From: Tolypeutes matacus
Lineage: Eukaryota > Chordata > Mammalia > Cingulata > Chlamyphoridae
Reading direction: 5' to 3'
DNA: 64,000 bases
Assembly: GCA_026826555.1 (NCBI GenBank)
Contig: JAKSZT010037307.1
Location: 2,681,879 to 2,745,878, forward strand
Position 1 is the first letter of the stretch. Each line of letters starts with the position of its first letter. The notes under the pieces are model-generated. The model saw only the letters and a list, made by a program, of their open reading frames with translations, did no database searches and had not been told where the DNA came from. The position numbers and the translations under genes were made by a program. Positions 48,680-59,878 of the stretch are shown piece after piece.

Positions 48680-48880
48680 ATGGGGGGTGTTTTTACTTTT
48701 AATTTTATACCTTCCTATACTATTTGAGTTTTTTTTTTTTTTTTTTACCGGGAGGTCCCGGGGATTGAACCCAGGTCCCTCCATATGGGAGATGGACGCC
48801 CAACCGTTTGAGCCACATCCGTCCCCTATTTGAGTTTTTTTTAACCCAATGAATATATTGCTTTTACCCTCTCCCCCACC
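48680..48880 (+). repeat. Old L1 3' end split by a SINE
   Basis: The words gtttttacttttaattttatacc, tactatttgagtttt and taacccaatgaatatattgctttta, once the SINE 48735-48826 is removed, follow the order of an ancient L1 3' terminus. The length is too short for subfamily assignment. Confidence 0.4.
48735..48826 (-). repeat. Short tRNA-derived SINE
   Basis: A head-only element on the minus strand with the A box gtggctcaaacggttgggc and a B box gttcaatccc. The target duplication ctatttgagtttttt surrounds it. Confidence 0.9.
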
Positions 48881-49265
48881 TGCTGCCCCAAATGAAACAA
48901 AACTAGGTGGAATTTTACACTGAAAACTGAAGAAAGCTTGTTTCTTGGAAGGAAAGTTGGTGGATATTCTCCTTTGTGCTTAATATCAGCCTTGAGAGAG
49001 GCTTAAGTTATTCCTCCTGAATTACTGAAACTTGAAAGAATGAAGTGAAATAAGGTCACCAGAAGAGGATCCTAGAGAATGGCTTTACCAAACAATATTT
49101 ATATGAAGGTTTTCTGGTTCTGAAACCTTAATCTGCAATGTTTCTTTATATTTGTGTTTATTTATAGTCTCCCAGATTTGAGGCCAAAGAAATTTTTGCT
49201 TCATAACACTGTATACATATACATACATATGTGTGTATATATATAATTCATTTATTTACTTATTT

Positions 49266-49598
49266 AAGGTACCGGGGGCTGGGGATTGAACCCAGGACCT
49301 CGTTTGTGGGAAGCTGGCGCTTAACCACTGAGCCACATCAGCTGCCCTGAGTTGGTTTTTTCATTTTTTTTCATTTTTAAAATTTTTTTATTATTATTAT
49401 TTTCTTTATTTTACCGGGAGGTCCCGGGGATCGAACCCAGGTCCCTCCATATGGAGACGGACGCCCAACCAGTTGAGCCACATCCCCCTCCATTTTCATT
49501 TGTTTTTGCTTGTTTTTTTAGGAGGCATTGGGAACCAAACTTGGGATCTCCTATGTGGGAAGTAGGTGCTCAACCACTTGAGTCACATCTGCTCCTAA
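49266..49598 (-). repeat. Dimeric SINE carrying a nested SINE
   Basis: The outer element is the dimer also seen at 31310 and 56232: units at 49266-49345 and about 49520-49598. Between them, in the linker, a head-only SINE (about 49398-49492, also minus strand) has been inserted. The copy of the linker word ttttcattt on both sides is consistent with a target duplication. Confidence 0.85.
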
Positions 49599-49910
49599 TA
49601 TATCTTTTTTAATTGCTTTGGCATAGTAGTTATGATTCCAGTACAGGCAACTATGAAAATTAAAGCAATCTCAGTATTTTTTGGGAGTGGAACTAATTGT
49701 TGAAGAAAATAGATTTTGGGAAATATAAATCCAGTGACCTCTACTGTTCTTTTATAATGGAGGTGAAAAACTGGAATGTGTACCAGTGTGGTAGAGGTCT
49801 GGTTAATGGCTGCTCATATAATCTCTCCTCTGTCCCCTTTTGAACAGAAGGGTATTAGAGTTGCATGTTATGAACTTTGTAATGTTATTAGGTCTTTATT
49901 ATGAAAGATG

Positions 49911-50165
49911 CCTTTTTTTTTTTTTTTTTTTTTTAACTTTATATCTTTAGGATTAAAAAAAAATTTTTTTTTTCTTTACTTGTTGAATCTAATTTTCATT
50001 CTCACATTCTTTCCCTGCCCTCCCCACCCCGGCATGGTTCCCTCATCTGTCTGCTCGTTGTTTCCGCTCATTGTTTGCTCATCTTCTTTAGGAGGCACTG
50101 GGAACCTAACCCGGGACCTCCCATGTGAGAGGCAGGCACCCGGCTGCTCAAGCCACATCCGTCTG
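49911..50165 (-). repeat. Diverged tRNA-derived SINE
   Basis: The minus strand carries a tRNA-like head (gatgtggcttgagcagccggg and ggttaggttccc), a middle with gagcaaacaatgagcggaaacaacgagc and a TA-rich tail. A short flanking repeat aagatgcctt / agatgccttctt suggests the ends. It is an older subfamily than the 180-bp copies. Confidence 0.75.
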
Positions 50166-51009
50166 TGAGAGATGCCTTCTTAAGAGACAAATTGCAGCTG
50201 TGACACTTATCAATGAAACATTCTATGCCAAAGTGGCAAGTGAGTGCTCATGGGTCTCCAGCACCAGAGTAACCTGCTCTTAATCTATAACAAAGACATT
50301 GTGCTTAGCCTTCATACTCTCATCACTTATATGTGTCACAGATTTCTCTGAGAGCTTAATCTTGAAGTCTTACAGCAGATCTCCTAAAATTTTTCTTCTC
50401 TGAGAGAAGATAACTGAAAGTCTCTGCAGCAGGAAGAAGTGAGGGCTGGGCAAAGGGAGGTGTTTGCAAGAGAGGTGGGGTAGAGGAAAGGGACAGACAA
50501 AAGACTTAAGTTTCAGAGGACAAGAGGCCATCCTTGATGGCTTCATCTTGTGTCCCTCTGACCTGCATTTGCTGTTCTTTGCATTCTATTGTGCTTGGGG
50601 TTTTCTGAGAAGTTGAGGCTCTCCTGAGATAGTGACCTGGGAATTCTGACTTCGAGCAGGATAAGGTACATGGGTTCTTTGTATATAGAGAAATTCATAA
50701 TATATTAAGATGCATCATTATAAAAAATTGACTGCTCAGTCTATTCTGCTTAAAAGCACTTGCATATAATTTGTAAACTGTACTTACACACTCACAGCAC
50801 TCCACAGAAATAATGCCAGTGTCAGTAAATAATAACAATAAGGACCAGATTCTTTCTTTGGTTTCACTCTTGCCCCTTGCCCTGGGTATATAGATTTTTT
50901 TCCCCCAAGTTGTGTACTAATCTTTTCTTAGGGAGAAGCCTAACATTTCATGGTTGTAATGATAGATGTTATAGAAGCAAAGGAATCATAATGCTTCCTG
51001 TTGCACATT

Positions 51010-51125
51010 GAATTCCAAAAGCAAGACATGTGTGTTAAGCACCTACCATGTGTGAGCCATTTAGAGAGGACCAGGACACAGTTCTGTCTGCCAGGAGTTT
51101 AGAGCCAGGTGGAAGAGATGAGATT
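51010..51125 (+). repeat. L2-like LINE fragment
   Basis: The order gttaagcacctaccatgtgtgagcc, then gaccaggacacagttctgtctgccaggagtttagag resembles the LINE2 3' region. Confidence 0.4.
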
Positions 51126-51540
51126 GTTATCCACGTACCTTAAATCTTACAAGGCAGAGCATCTGGGTGGTGAGAGACTGGTCTTTCTAGCCTGATGGTT
51201 CAAGGAAACAAATCACTTTTCCAGACACTTGAGATTGACTGATAGTCCTTTTTGGCAAAAAGGTTCACTTGATTTGTGTTACTCTCTCATTCTGTTGCTG
51301 CTTTTGAATTGGAGGTGGTGCTGATCAGGAGAGGATGGTACAAAGGCAGCAATGGCAGGTCACTCAGCAGTCCACATATTGCCCAGTTTTCTTCCCAATA
51401 ATTGAGAATTACTATCCACCCTTACAGAGCAATTCTTAAAGTAAATACCCTGATGAAAAACTTTCAGAATTGATACATGAATTTTAGTAGTAACCTAGTT
51501 CCTAGTTATTTAAGGCAGCATTCAACTTCCTTCTCCCCAA

Positions 51541-51790
51541 ATATTTTCTTAATACTCTTTAATACTTATATAGCACTGACTTTGTGTCATGTACTTTTCT
51601 AAGATCTTTACATATGTTTAATCCTTACGTCAACTCTATGAGGTAAGTACTATTTTATCTCCGTTTTATAGACAGGAAAACTAAAATTAAATGACTTGTC
51701 CAGGGTTACATAGCAAAGGAGAAATGGAGCTGAGATTTGAACCCAGGAAGTCTAGCTCCACAGTCAGTGTTTGTAACCAGTAAGCTAAGC
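51541..51790 (+). repeat. MIR element
   Basis: The sequence follows the MIR consensus order: tatagcactgactttgtgtcatgtacttttctaag, tcaactctatgaggtaagtactattt, ttttatagacaggaaaactaaa, gacttgtccagggttacatag and gagctgagatttgaacccagg. This is an ancient mammalian tRNA-derived SINE. Confidence 0.88.
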
Positions 51791-52278
51791 TACAAAAAGA
51801 TGCGAGCATTATAAGACACAATGGGATTTTTGGTGTTTCTGATAGGAAATAAAGAACACGTGCTCTGTCTTTTGGGTCTTTTGGGCTTCTTCCTCCTTGC
51901 TTGGTAGTCCTCTCTGTGATGGTCACAGAACAGTTTTGCATGTGATGTTTACTGTTTAGTGCCTTGCTCTGAAGAGAAGATGGTATTGGCCCAGTGCTGG
52001 CGAGGAGTGTATTTTCAGCCTGTTTCTTCCAGTACTGTTTCTCATTTTCAGTGTGATATAGTTTGATCTAAGAAATATATATGGAAAAAATTCAAATACC
52101 ATTGACTAAAAGAGTAAGGTAATATAATAAAACTTTACTTTGGATTCCAGATGTATATAGCTGCCCTGAATATTCTACTCTGATGTGAGGGTGATTGTTT
52201 CCATGCATTTCAAGATATAAAACCAATAGCATAATTTTGATTTCTCTCCAATTATTCCTCTATTTCTAGGAACCTTAA

Positions 52279-52614
<336 letters not shown>

Positions 52615-53071
52615 TGATTTGCAGCCTGTTTAATACTCTTTATTTGCCTTCATTGATTTGGTTAGCAGGAACATCGTATCGGTGTACACACATCATTCAC
52701 TAAGGGGAATATTTTGTGTTTTTCTTCTTTTAAAGTTTTTATTTTAACACTAAGGCTGTCACAGTTAATGAGTCTAAAAAATATTTGCAACCACTGCAAA
52801 CTGAAAAGACCACAGATACTTGTTGTTTGCCTTGGAGAGTTGAACAATATAGAAATTAGAGGTTTTCTGGGACTGGATTTGGATGTGACATAACCATGTG
52901 TGACTGAGGCTTTCCTTCTGTCTGTATCATTCTGAGCAGAGGGAAAACATAAGAGAGCTAGTCTTGGCTTGTTACTAAAAGCATGACATTTGGATCTTGT
53001 TTTGTAATGGAATGGCTGATGTATTTTAGTGATTTTCATTTAGCCATAACTTGAATTAACTGTAGATTTCT

Positions 53072-53093
53072 TTTTTTTTTTTTTTTTAAGATT

Positions 53094-53132
<39 letters not shown>

Positions 53133-53367
53133 TCCCCCCCCTTGCTGCTTGTGCTTGCTGTGTCCATTTGCTGTGCGTTTTACTGTGTCTGCTTGTCTCC
53201 CTTTGTTGTGTCATCTTGCTGCGCCAGCTCACAGTGCCATGCAGGCCATCAGCTCGCTGCACCGCGCAGGCTGGCTTGCCTTCACCAGGAGGCCTGGGGA
53301 ATCGAACCTGGGACCTCCCATATGGTAAATGGGAGCCCAATCACTTGAGCCACAGCCGCTTCCCCAC
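53072..53367 (-). repeat. Long DAS-type SINE with (ATTT)n tail
   Basis: The minus strand shows the tRNA-like head, the extended middle (ggagacaagcagacacagtaaaacgcacagc) and an expanded (AAAT)n tail at 53092-53133. The repeat ctgtagatttct flanks it. Only about 56 bases separate it from the opposite-strand copy at 53423. Confidence 0.93.
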
Positions 53368-53422
53368 CTGTAGATTTCTACCTCTGCATGTGCTGATTTA
53401 TAAGCCTCAAGAAATAATATTG

Positions 53423-53622
53423 GGGAAGCGGCTGTGGCTCAATTAGTTGGACTTCCGTTTGCCATATGGGGCCTCCTGGTGAAGGCAAGCCAGCCTGCAC
53501 AGCGCGGTGAGCTGACGCAATGAAGGGAGACAAGCAGACGCAGAAAAAACGCACAGCAAATGGACACAGCGAGCACAAGCAGCGGGGGTGGGGGTGGGGG
53601 GGATAAATAAATAAATCTTCCA
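53423..53622 (+). repeat. Long DAS-type SINE lacking its B box
   Basis: A head with the A box gtggctcaattagttgg jumps directly from ccatatgg to ggcctcctggtg, leaving out about 24 bases that hold the B box in other copies. The middle and the aataaataaatc tail are intact. The flanking repeat is aagaaataat. Confidence 0.9.
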
Positions 53623-54663
53623 AAAAAAAAAGAAATAATGTTAATTGATATTAAGTTTACTGAAAGAGGAGAAACTAATGCATTTTCTGAGAAGGTAAAA
53701 CTTTTCCTCTTTTTGGGGTCCTTATGTGAAACAAGGCTCCTCCAGTTATAAATGTTGCTTTCTTGTCATTGGCTATTAAGGTTGCATTTCATTTTACCCT
53801 CCCACCAAGAGGATAGGAAAGGGCGTGAACGTGTTGGGGAGTCAGAACTGTGGAGAGGTGTGTCTTGTGGGTTAGAAAGTTCAGCTGGACCCCTCTGCCC
53901 CTCAGGGATGCAGGAAGGTATTTTGAAAAGACATAGGCTCTGGAATTGTAGCCCTGGGTTTAAATTTGACTTTACCACTTTATTTGTGACATGTTCTTAA
54001 TCTTCCTGAGCGAGCCTAGTTTCTTCATTTGTCAAAGAGGGATTGTACAGTCTAGTGAGACTGAATGAGATAATAGACAAGAAAGTGCCTGACACATGGA
54101 AGGATACAGTCATTATTTATTCCAGGTTTATTCTAGGTTCCTTCCAGGAAGGAAGGGTACAGGAAAGGTGGATAAAAGAAGACTGGCTTTTTGGTTCAAG
54201 AAATTATTCTGTTATTTACAGCTTGAGACTTCATTCATAAGATTAAAGAGGTTTGGGATTTGGATGTTATTTGGGACTTTATGTTTAAGATGACTCATCT
54301 ATACCACCTCTTAACATTATCGTCTTCCACAAACCCCATAAAAGTGAAAGAAGAAAATGTAAATATAATAATCCATAAGATTGGTTAAATATGGTAGACT
54401 CTGAAGAATTACACTTTCCCCATTCTAAGTGACTGAAAAGATAATTTTAAAAAGAGAGGAAATGCCTAACAATGCTGGCAAAAATGAATGCCATTAACAA
54501 ACCACTAAATCTGAGAAATTGCTAAAAGAGAGAAAGCAGACAGAATCAGATGGCAGAATTCATGAAGGAAAGAACTTTTGGGGAAAGTGGTGAAGTTGTT
54601 CTGGGGTTGCCCTAACCTCAGAAGTAGAGGCTGCAGAACAGAAGAGTCCTCGGAGCAGCTTTA

Positions 54664-55081
54664 TTTTTATTATTATTATTTTTTAAAGATTTATTTATTT
54701 ACTTTATCCATTTTAACCCCCACCCCTTCCCCATTTGCTGTTTTGTGTCCATTCGCTGGGCAATTCTCCGTGTCTGTTTCCTGCCATCTCTTCTCATCCT
54801 CCTCCTCCAGTCTTCACCAGGATTCGATCCTGGAGACCTCCGATGTAGGAGACAGTTATTCTGCCGCCTGCGCCACCTCGGCTCCTGGCTTCTGCAGCTT
54901 TCGGAGCATCTCGTCTTGTCTCTCCCCTGTTACGTCATCATCCTGCTGCATGGCTCCCGGGGCCTGGCGGCTCACCGGCACACAGAGCCTGGCAGCCCAT
55001 GCACCTTCTATATATATGGGATCGAACCCAGGTCCCTCCATATGGCAGACGGACGCCCAACCATTTGAGCCACATCCGCCC
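54664..55081 (-). repeat. Composite SINE of two unlike tRNA units
   Basis: One duplication, cctcggagcagcttta (about 54648-54663 and 55082-55097), encloses two minus-strand tRNA-like units: a common DAS head (55020-55081) and a different unit (about 54818-54895, with tcctggagacctccgatg). A middle section 54900-55015 resembles neither. It appears to have inserted as one piece. Confidence 0.8.
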
Positions 55082-55276
55082 CCTCGGAGCAGCTTTAGAA
55101 CCATTACTTGGGAATTGATCAAGGACTTTAAGACACACACATACACATACAATGTGTGGTTACAAGGTAGAAAATGAAGAGGGCACTGCATTATCTGTGG
55201 GGGAAAGGATACACTCCACTAGTGGAATTAAGGCAGTCTGCTTCTCTTTTGGAAATAAAGTCCGATACCTCTTTTA

Positions 55277-55479
55277 TTTTTTTTTTTATTTATTTTTTTT
55301 TTTTTAAGATTTTTTAATTTATTTATTCATTTATACCCCCCCTGCTGCTTGCGCTCACCGGGTCAGCCAACCACGCCATGCGGGTGGGCCTGCCCTCACC
55401 AGGAGGCCCCTGGAACCGAACCCAGGGCCTCCCATATGGTAAACGGGAGCCCTACTGATTGAGCCACAGCCGCTTCCCC
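55277..55479 (-). repeat. DAS-type SINE, intact
   Basis: A complete 180-bp subfamily copy with A and B boxes on the minus strand. The target duplication cgatacctctttta is at about 55263-55276 and 55480-55493. Confidence 0.94.
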
Positions 55480-55774
55480 CGATACCTCTTTTAATACAAA
55501 GAAGGTCCAGTTGGATTGAAGAGTCAGATAAAAGCAAAACTGTTAAAAGAGTGTATTATAGAATAGTTTTGTAATTTTACGTTGAGGAAAGCCTCTCTAA
55601 AAAGAAAAACTTTTTAACCTTTCCCAATCTTTTTACCCTTCAGGAATCTTTGAGATAATTTTCAGGTTTTTGGGGAGCCCCTGTGTATTATATTTACAGC
55701 TCATGTATGTTAACTTGATCAGCAAATTATAGATAATCAGTAATAACTGTTATTGTTGTTTTGAGTAAGAATCA

Positions 55775-55966
55775 TTTTTTTTTTTTTTTTTTTTTAAATT
55801 TTTTTTTTTTTTATTCTTTTACCCCCCCCTTGCTGCTTGTGCTCGCTGGGTCAGCTAACCACGCTGTGCGGGCGGGCTTGCCTTCACCAGGAGGCCCCGG
55901 GAACCGAACCCGGGGCCTCCCATATGGTAAACGGGAGCCCTACTGATTGAGCCACAGCCGCTTCCC
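55775..55966 (-). repeat. DAS-type SINE, intact
   Basis: A complete copy on the minus strand flanked by aagtaagaatcattttt-like duplications at about 55763 and 55967. The T-run at the left is interrupted only once. Confidence 0.94.
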
Positions 55967-56231
55967 AAGTAAGAATCATTTTTTTTCTGTGGATTTGTTT
56001 GTTTTGGTTAACTTCTTAGGCTATTTTGTGTGTGTGTGTCCCTTTCTCACAGAGGGTACCAACTCTAATGCAAGTCATTAATGTAGATAGAGGAAACTTC
56101 ATTTTTTTTTTTCTCTTTTAAAAAAATTCCTACCTGATTTTTCTGCCTTATCCAAGTAGTCTTAAGTCTTACCACAAATTTTTACCATATAGGATGCTAA
56201 TGCTATAAGTGCAAAAGTGTTTTTTCCCTCT

Positions 56232-56465
56232 TTTTTTTTTTTTTTTTTTTTTTTTGAGGTATTGGGGCTGGGAATTGAATCGAACCTGGGTTCTTGTATG
56301 TGAGAAGCTGGCACTTGACCACTGAGCTGCATTGGCTCCCCTGAGTTGGTTTTTTCATTTGTTTGCTTGTTTGTTTTTTTGTTTTTAGGAGGCACTGGGA
56401 ACCGAACCCAGGACCTCCCATGTGGGAAGCAGGTGCTCAACTGCTTGAGCCATATCTGCTTCCCT
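56232..56465 (-). repeat. Dimeric tRNA-derived SINE
   Basis: The third copy of the dimer: units at about 56254-56340 and 56386-56465 joined by gtttgcttgtttgtttttttg. Both units keep tRNA-like A and B box remnants in the same orientation. Confidence 0.87.
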
Positions 56466-56612
56466 CTCCTATTTAAAATTAAAAATGACTTTCTAGCCAA
56501 CTTTTCTTGGGCAAAGGATGAGTACAGCTTACCTTTCTTGAAATTAATTTTTCTTTTCATAAGTGTTTAAAATAATCTTAAGGCAAATAATATTTCTGTT
56601 AATAACTGGCTT

Positions 56613-56797
56613 AAGGGAAGCGGCTGTGGCTCTATCAGTAGGGCTCCCGTTTACCATATGGGAGGCCCCGGGTTCGGTTCCCGGGGCCTCCTGGTGAAGG
56701 CAAGCCCGCCCGCACGGCGTGGTTAGCTGACCCAGCGAGCACAAGCAGCAAGGGGGGGGGATAAATGAATAAATAAATAAAATCTTAAAAAAAAATA
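56613..56797 (+). repeat. DAS-type SINE, intact
   Basis: A complete plus-strand copy with the head ggaagcggctgtggctctatc and tail aataaataaataaaatctt. The target duplication aataactggcttaa is at about 56600-56613 and 56801-56814. Confidence 0.95.
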
Positions 56798-56954
56798 ATA
56801 ATAACTGGCTTAAGCCACAAATGGGATTTAATTTTTTAAAAGTAGGCTTTGTAGATTTAATGTAAATGATTTTAAATTGATTTTAACTAATGTTACTTAA
56901 CACATGAAAATTTGTTGACAGTGTTAAATGGTGGTAAAGGTACCAAAACTGTAA

Positions 56955-57030
56955 GTGTGGATCCAATGTGTCTCAGTGGTTGAGTGCCGACTTCCCACAC
57001 TGGTACCTCAAAAAACAAAAAACAAAAGTC
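56955..57030 (+). repeat. Fragment of a second tRNA-SINE family
   Basis: gtgtctcagtggttgagtgccgacttcccacactggtacctc followed by an A-rich tail matches the 61372 element except that most of the B box region is lost. Confidence 0.55.
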
Positions 57031-57309
57031 CCCATTAACCATAAGCCACATAATTAGAAAAAAAATATGGCTAAAAAAAAAACTTTTTTTTTTTCCTGAG
57101 TGACATTCATCAGGCATATATATTGTCCTAGCATTTACAGAATTATTATACACATGTGCTGGGTTCTTGATCTCTTTTGTGGACCTATAAATACTTTAAA
57201 AATATAATTCTGGAAACTAAAATAGCAAATGAGGGCATAGGGAGGTTGTCATAATCAAAAAACTAGGATTTGCACTGAAATTGTTTTGATTTGAGCCTGT
57301 GCTTTTAAT

Positions 57310-58115
57310 TAATATTTCTAATAGACAAAGAACTCTTTACAAACTAGGAAGGAAAAAAAACCCTAGTGAAAAATTGGACAAAGGATACTTGACAGTTCGT
57401 GGAAGACGAAATACAGGTGGTACTAATAAACATAGCAAAAGATTCTTTTTTTTTTTAAACCGGGAGGTCCCTGGGATCGAACCCGGATCCCTCCATATGG
57501 GAGACGGACACCCAACCAGTTGAGCCACATCCGAACCCAGCAAAAGATTCTTTATACCATTGATGCTTAGGGAAATATAACTTTTTAAAGTGAGATAACA
57601 CATTTCATTTATTATATGGGAAAATACAAAGATTTCACCCAGAATGATCCAGGGTATGAAAGGATACATTTGCATAACTTTCTTGGAAGTGAATTTGCAA
57701 TTCTTCTCAAATGTTTTAAGTGTGGGTGTATTTTTTACCTAGCATGTGTGTTCAGAAGATACCTGTATATATAAGGACATTCCCTGCATTGTTTAGAGTA
57801 GTAACATTGGAGGCGAGCCACTCTCTCAATAAAGGAAGTGACAAATAATGGAACACTTGTAGTGTATTAATCTGCGCAACTGGAAGAATGAAGTAGATCT
57901 TTGCATATTGACAGGAGAGGATGTTTAATAGATTGTCATACCCTACTTTTTAATGTACGTAGAAATAAGACTGAAAGGGTACACAGAACAGTAGTGACTC
58001 CTGGAGAGTGGGATTGGGTTGGGAGGCAGTGTGCTAAGGAGAGGACTTCTTATTTTAAAGGTGTTTGAAATTTTTCACTAAACATGTACTACTTTTTTAA
58101 TTAAAAAAAAAAAAA
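57310..58115 (+). repeat. Old L1 3' end, plus strand, split by a SINE
   Basis: The word order gaaaaattggacaaaggata, ggtactaataaacatagcaaaagat, tccctgcattgtttagagtagtaacattgg, caaataatggaacacttg, gaatgaagtagatctttgcatat, gggtacacagaacagtagtgactcctggagagtgggattggg and a terminal A run follows the classical L1 ORF2-end to 3' UTR series. The SINE at 57447-57538 interrupts it. It is many mutations old. Confidence 0.75.
57447..57538 (-). repeat. Short tRNA-derived SINE inside L1
   Basis: A head-only copy on the minus strand flanked by agcaaaagattcttt at about 57436 and 57539. It is younger than the L1 sequence it interrupts. Confidence 0.93.
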
Positions 58116-58189
58116 GAAGTGTTAGGAATATTTTGCTTTGAAGCTGTAGGTATTAGATAGTGATTCTTAACCTTTTTTTCCCTACAATG

Positions 58190-58480
58190 TTTATAAAGCC
58201 CTTTGCTAGATTCTTGGGTACAGCAGTGATTAAAACAAAGTTCCTTGCCCTTTTGTAACATATATTCCAGTTGAGGGGGACACCAATGACACCTAAGTTA
58301 AGAAAAATCTTGTGTATAGAGTGATAAATGCAGAAGAGAAAAATGAAGCAGTTGGGGTAGCCAGAGAAGGCCTCCTTGTGCAGGTGATTTGAGTTAAGAC
58401 CAAAGAAAGTTGGCAAGTTAATCATGTGGTTATTTGGGTAAAGAACATTCCAAACAGGAAGGCCCTGAGGTGGGAGCATG
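58190..58480 (+). repeat. L2-like LINE fragment
   Basis: gggtacagcagtgattaaaacaaagttccttgccc, then ccagttgaggggg, then gccagagaaggcctccttgtgcaggtgatttgag and acattccaaacagg follow the LINE2 3' region order. Confidence 0.7.
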
Positions 58481-59029
58481 CCTACTATTTGAAGAATGGT
58501 AATAAGGCTAGTTTAACTGGAGTGGACTGAAGGAATGGACGAGGCCAAAGAGGTAATATGTATGCATACTGAGATGTAGGGATGAACAGACATCTTCCAC
58601 AAACAACTCAAATGTTAGAAGGCTGTTTGCCCCATAGTAGTGTGTCTCAACCTAGCCCTTTTGATGAGAAAAAAAAGTATGCTTATATTAATGTTATTTG
58701 AAATTTCAAAACAGTTTGCTACCCGAAGGTTGAAGCTGTTTATTAAATTGATTTTTTAAAAATCTGTCTGTCATTATCCTAGGGAGTTAGTTCTGCCCCT
58801 TCTTATGACTTCTTTAACTGTCCAGCCTAGAAGCAGCACATAGATTATTGGGTTTGACAGAGTAATTGACATCCTTAAAACAGGTTCATTGAATTGAGGG
58901 AGACGAAGGTGTATGTCAAAGGTTACGTAGAAGAATAGCATAATTAAGGTAAGGGAGGTAAGAAGGAAGAGCCTCTATGTAAATGCCCTGATAAGTGTAT
59001 TAATACTGGGAAAGGCCCAAGTGCCCTGT

Positions 59030-59156
59030 TGCTGGCCTGTCTGCCTGAGCTCCTCTTCCCTCCTCATCTTTTTCCTTTATCTTCCTGCCTCTTTTTCCTC
59101 TCTCTCCCTCTTCCTGTTCATTCTTTCTCCTTCCTCCTAGGAGCAACTCCTAGGGC
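59030..59156 (+). other. Long pyrimidine tract with acceptor-like end
   Basis: About 100 bases of mostly C and T end in ctccttcctcctag, which looks like a strong 3' splice site. It is followed at once by an 8-base inverted repeat (cctaggag...ctcctagg). No conserved exon follows in frame, so it is probably inactive or a cryptic exon. Confidence 0.35.
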
Positions 59157-59878
59157 CCCAATTGATTTTCAGACATTTGAAAAAAATCCAGACTAACATT
59201 ACAAGCAAGTATTCCCAACCAGATTTAATGTGTTGGCAGTTTGCCCCCCCCCCCCTTTTTTTTTAAAGATAATGTTACAGATGCAGTTGAAATCTCTGGT
59301 ACCTGTCAGTTACACTCTCCATCCTCCACCCCAGAAATAGTATTTTGAACTTGTGAAGTTGATGTGATCTTTTCTCTCTCTATCTGGGTTTTTAGTTACA
59401 AATATCAGGCAAACCCCCACAACCACCCCAGTCTGCTTTACCAGAAAAATAATCGACCAAAGGATAGTAGCTAACTCACAGAAGTTATGAAAAGGCCATA
59501 AAATGGGCCTTGGAGGCTACACAACAGGAAATAGGACTCGAGTTGTATTGGCTAGTCTACTCTAGTGCAGACCTTCAGCCCCACCCCCTGGGTCCTCACC
59601 CTACCACAGTATCTCACTGGGACTTCTACCTTCCTGCTCCATTTCTGCCATATTCCTTCATTCTCATTAGAAAATGGAGGCTGTGGTTCCTTCTTCATGT
59701 TGCTTCCTTCCGAATCCAAGTTTTAGGCAGTATATCGAATTTGGGAAGCCTTGGTCACATGCCTGAACTCCAGCTGGGGAGGCAGCACTCATAATATGGT
59801 ATATTTTCCAAACATGAACATGCAGTAGAAAACAACTAAAATCAGCTACTTTGGGATCCTAACCATCACTTAGGATTT

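Larger units (their letters stand above)
41343..52269 (+). other. QRICH1: QRICH1 intron 1
   Basis: This 10.9 kb intron joins non-coding exon 1 to the first coding exon. The first 800 bases are CpG island. The rest is AT-rich with L1, MIR, L2 and at least six SINE insertions listed separately. Stretches such as 42200-43800, 45350-46290, 46900-48240 and 50200-51000 show no gene and no repeat I can name. Confidence 0.75.
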
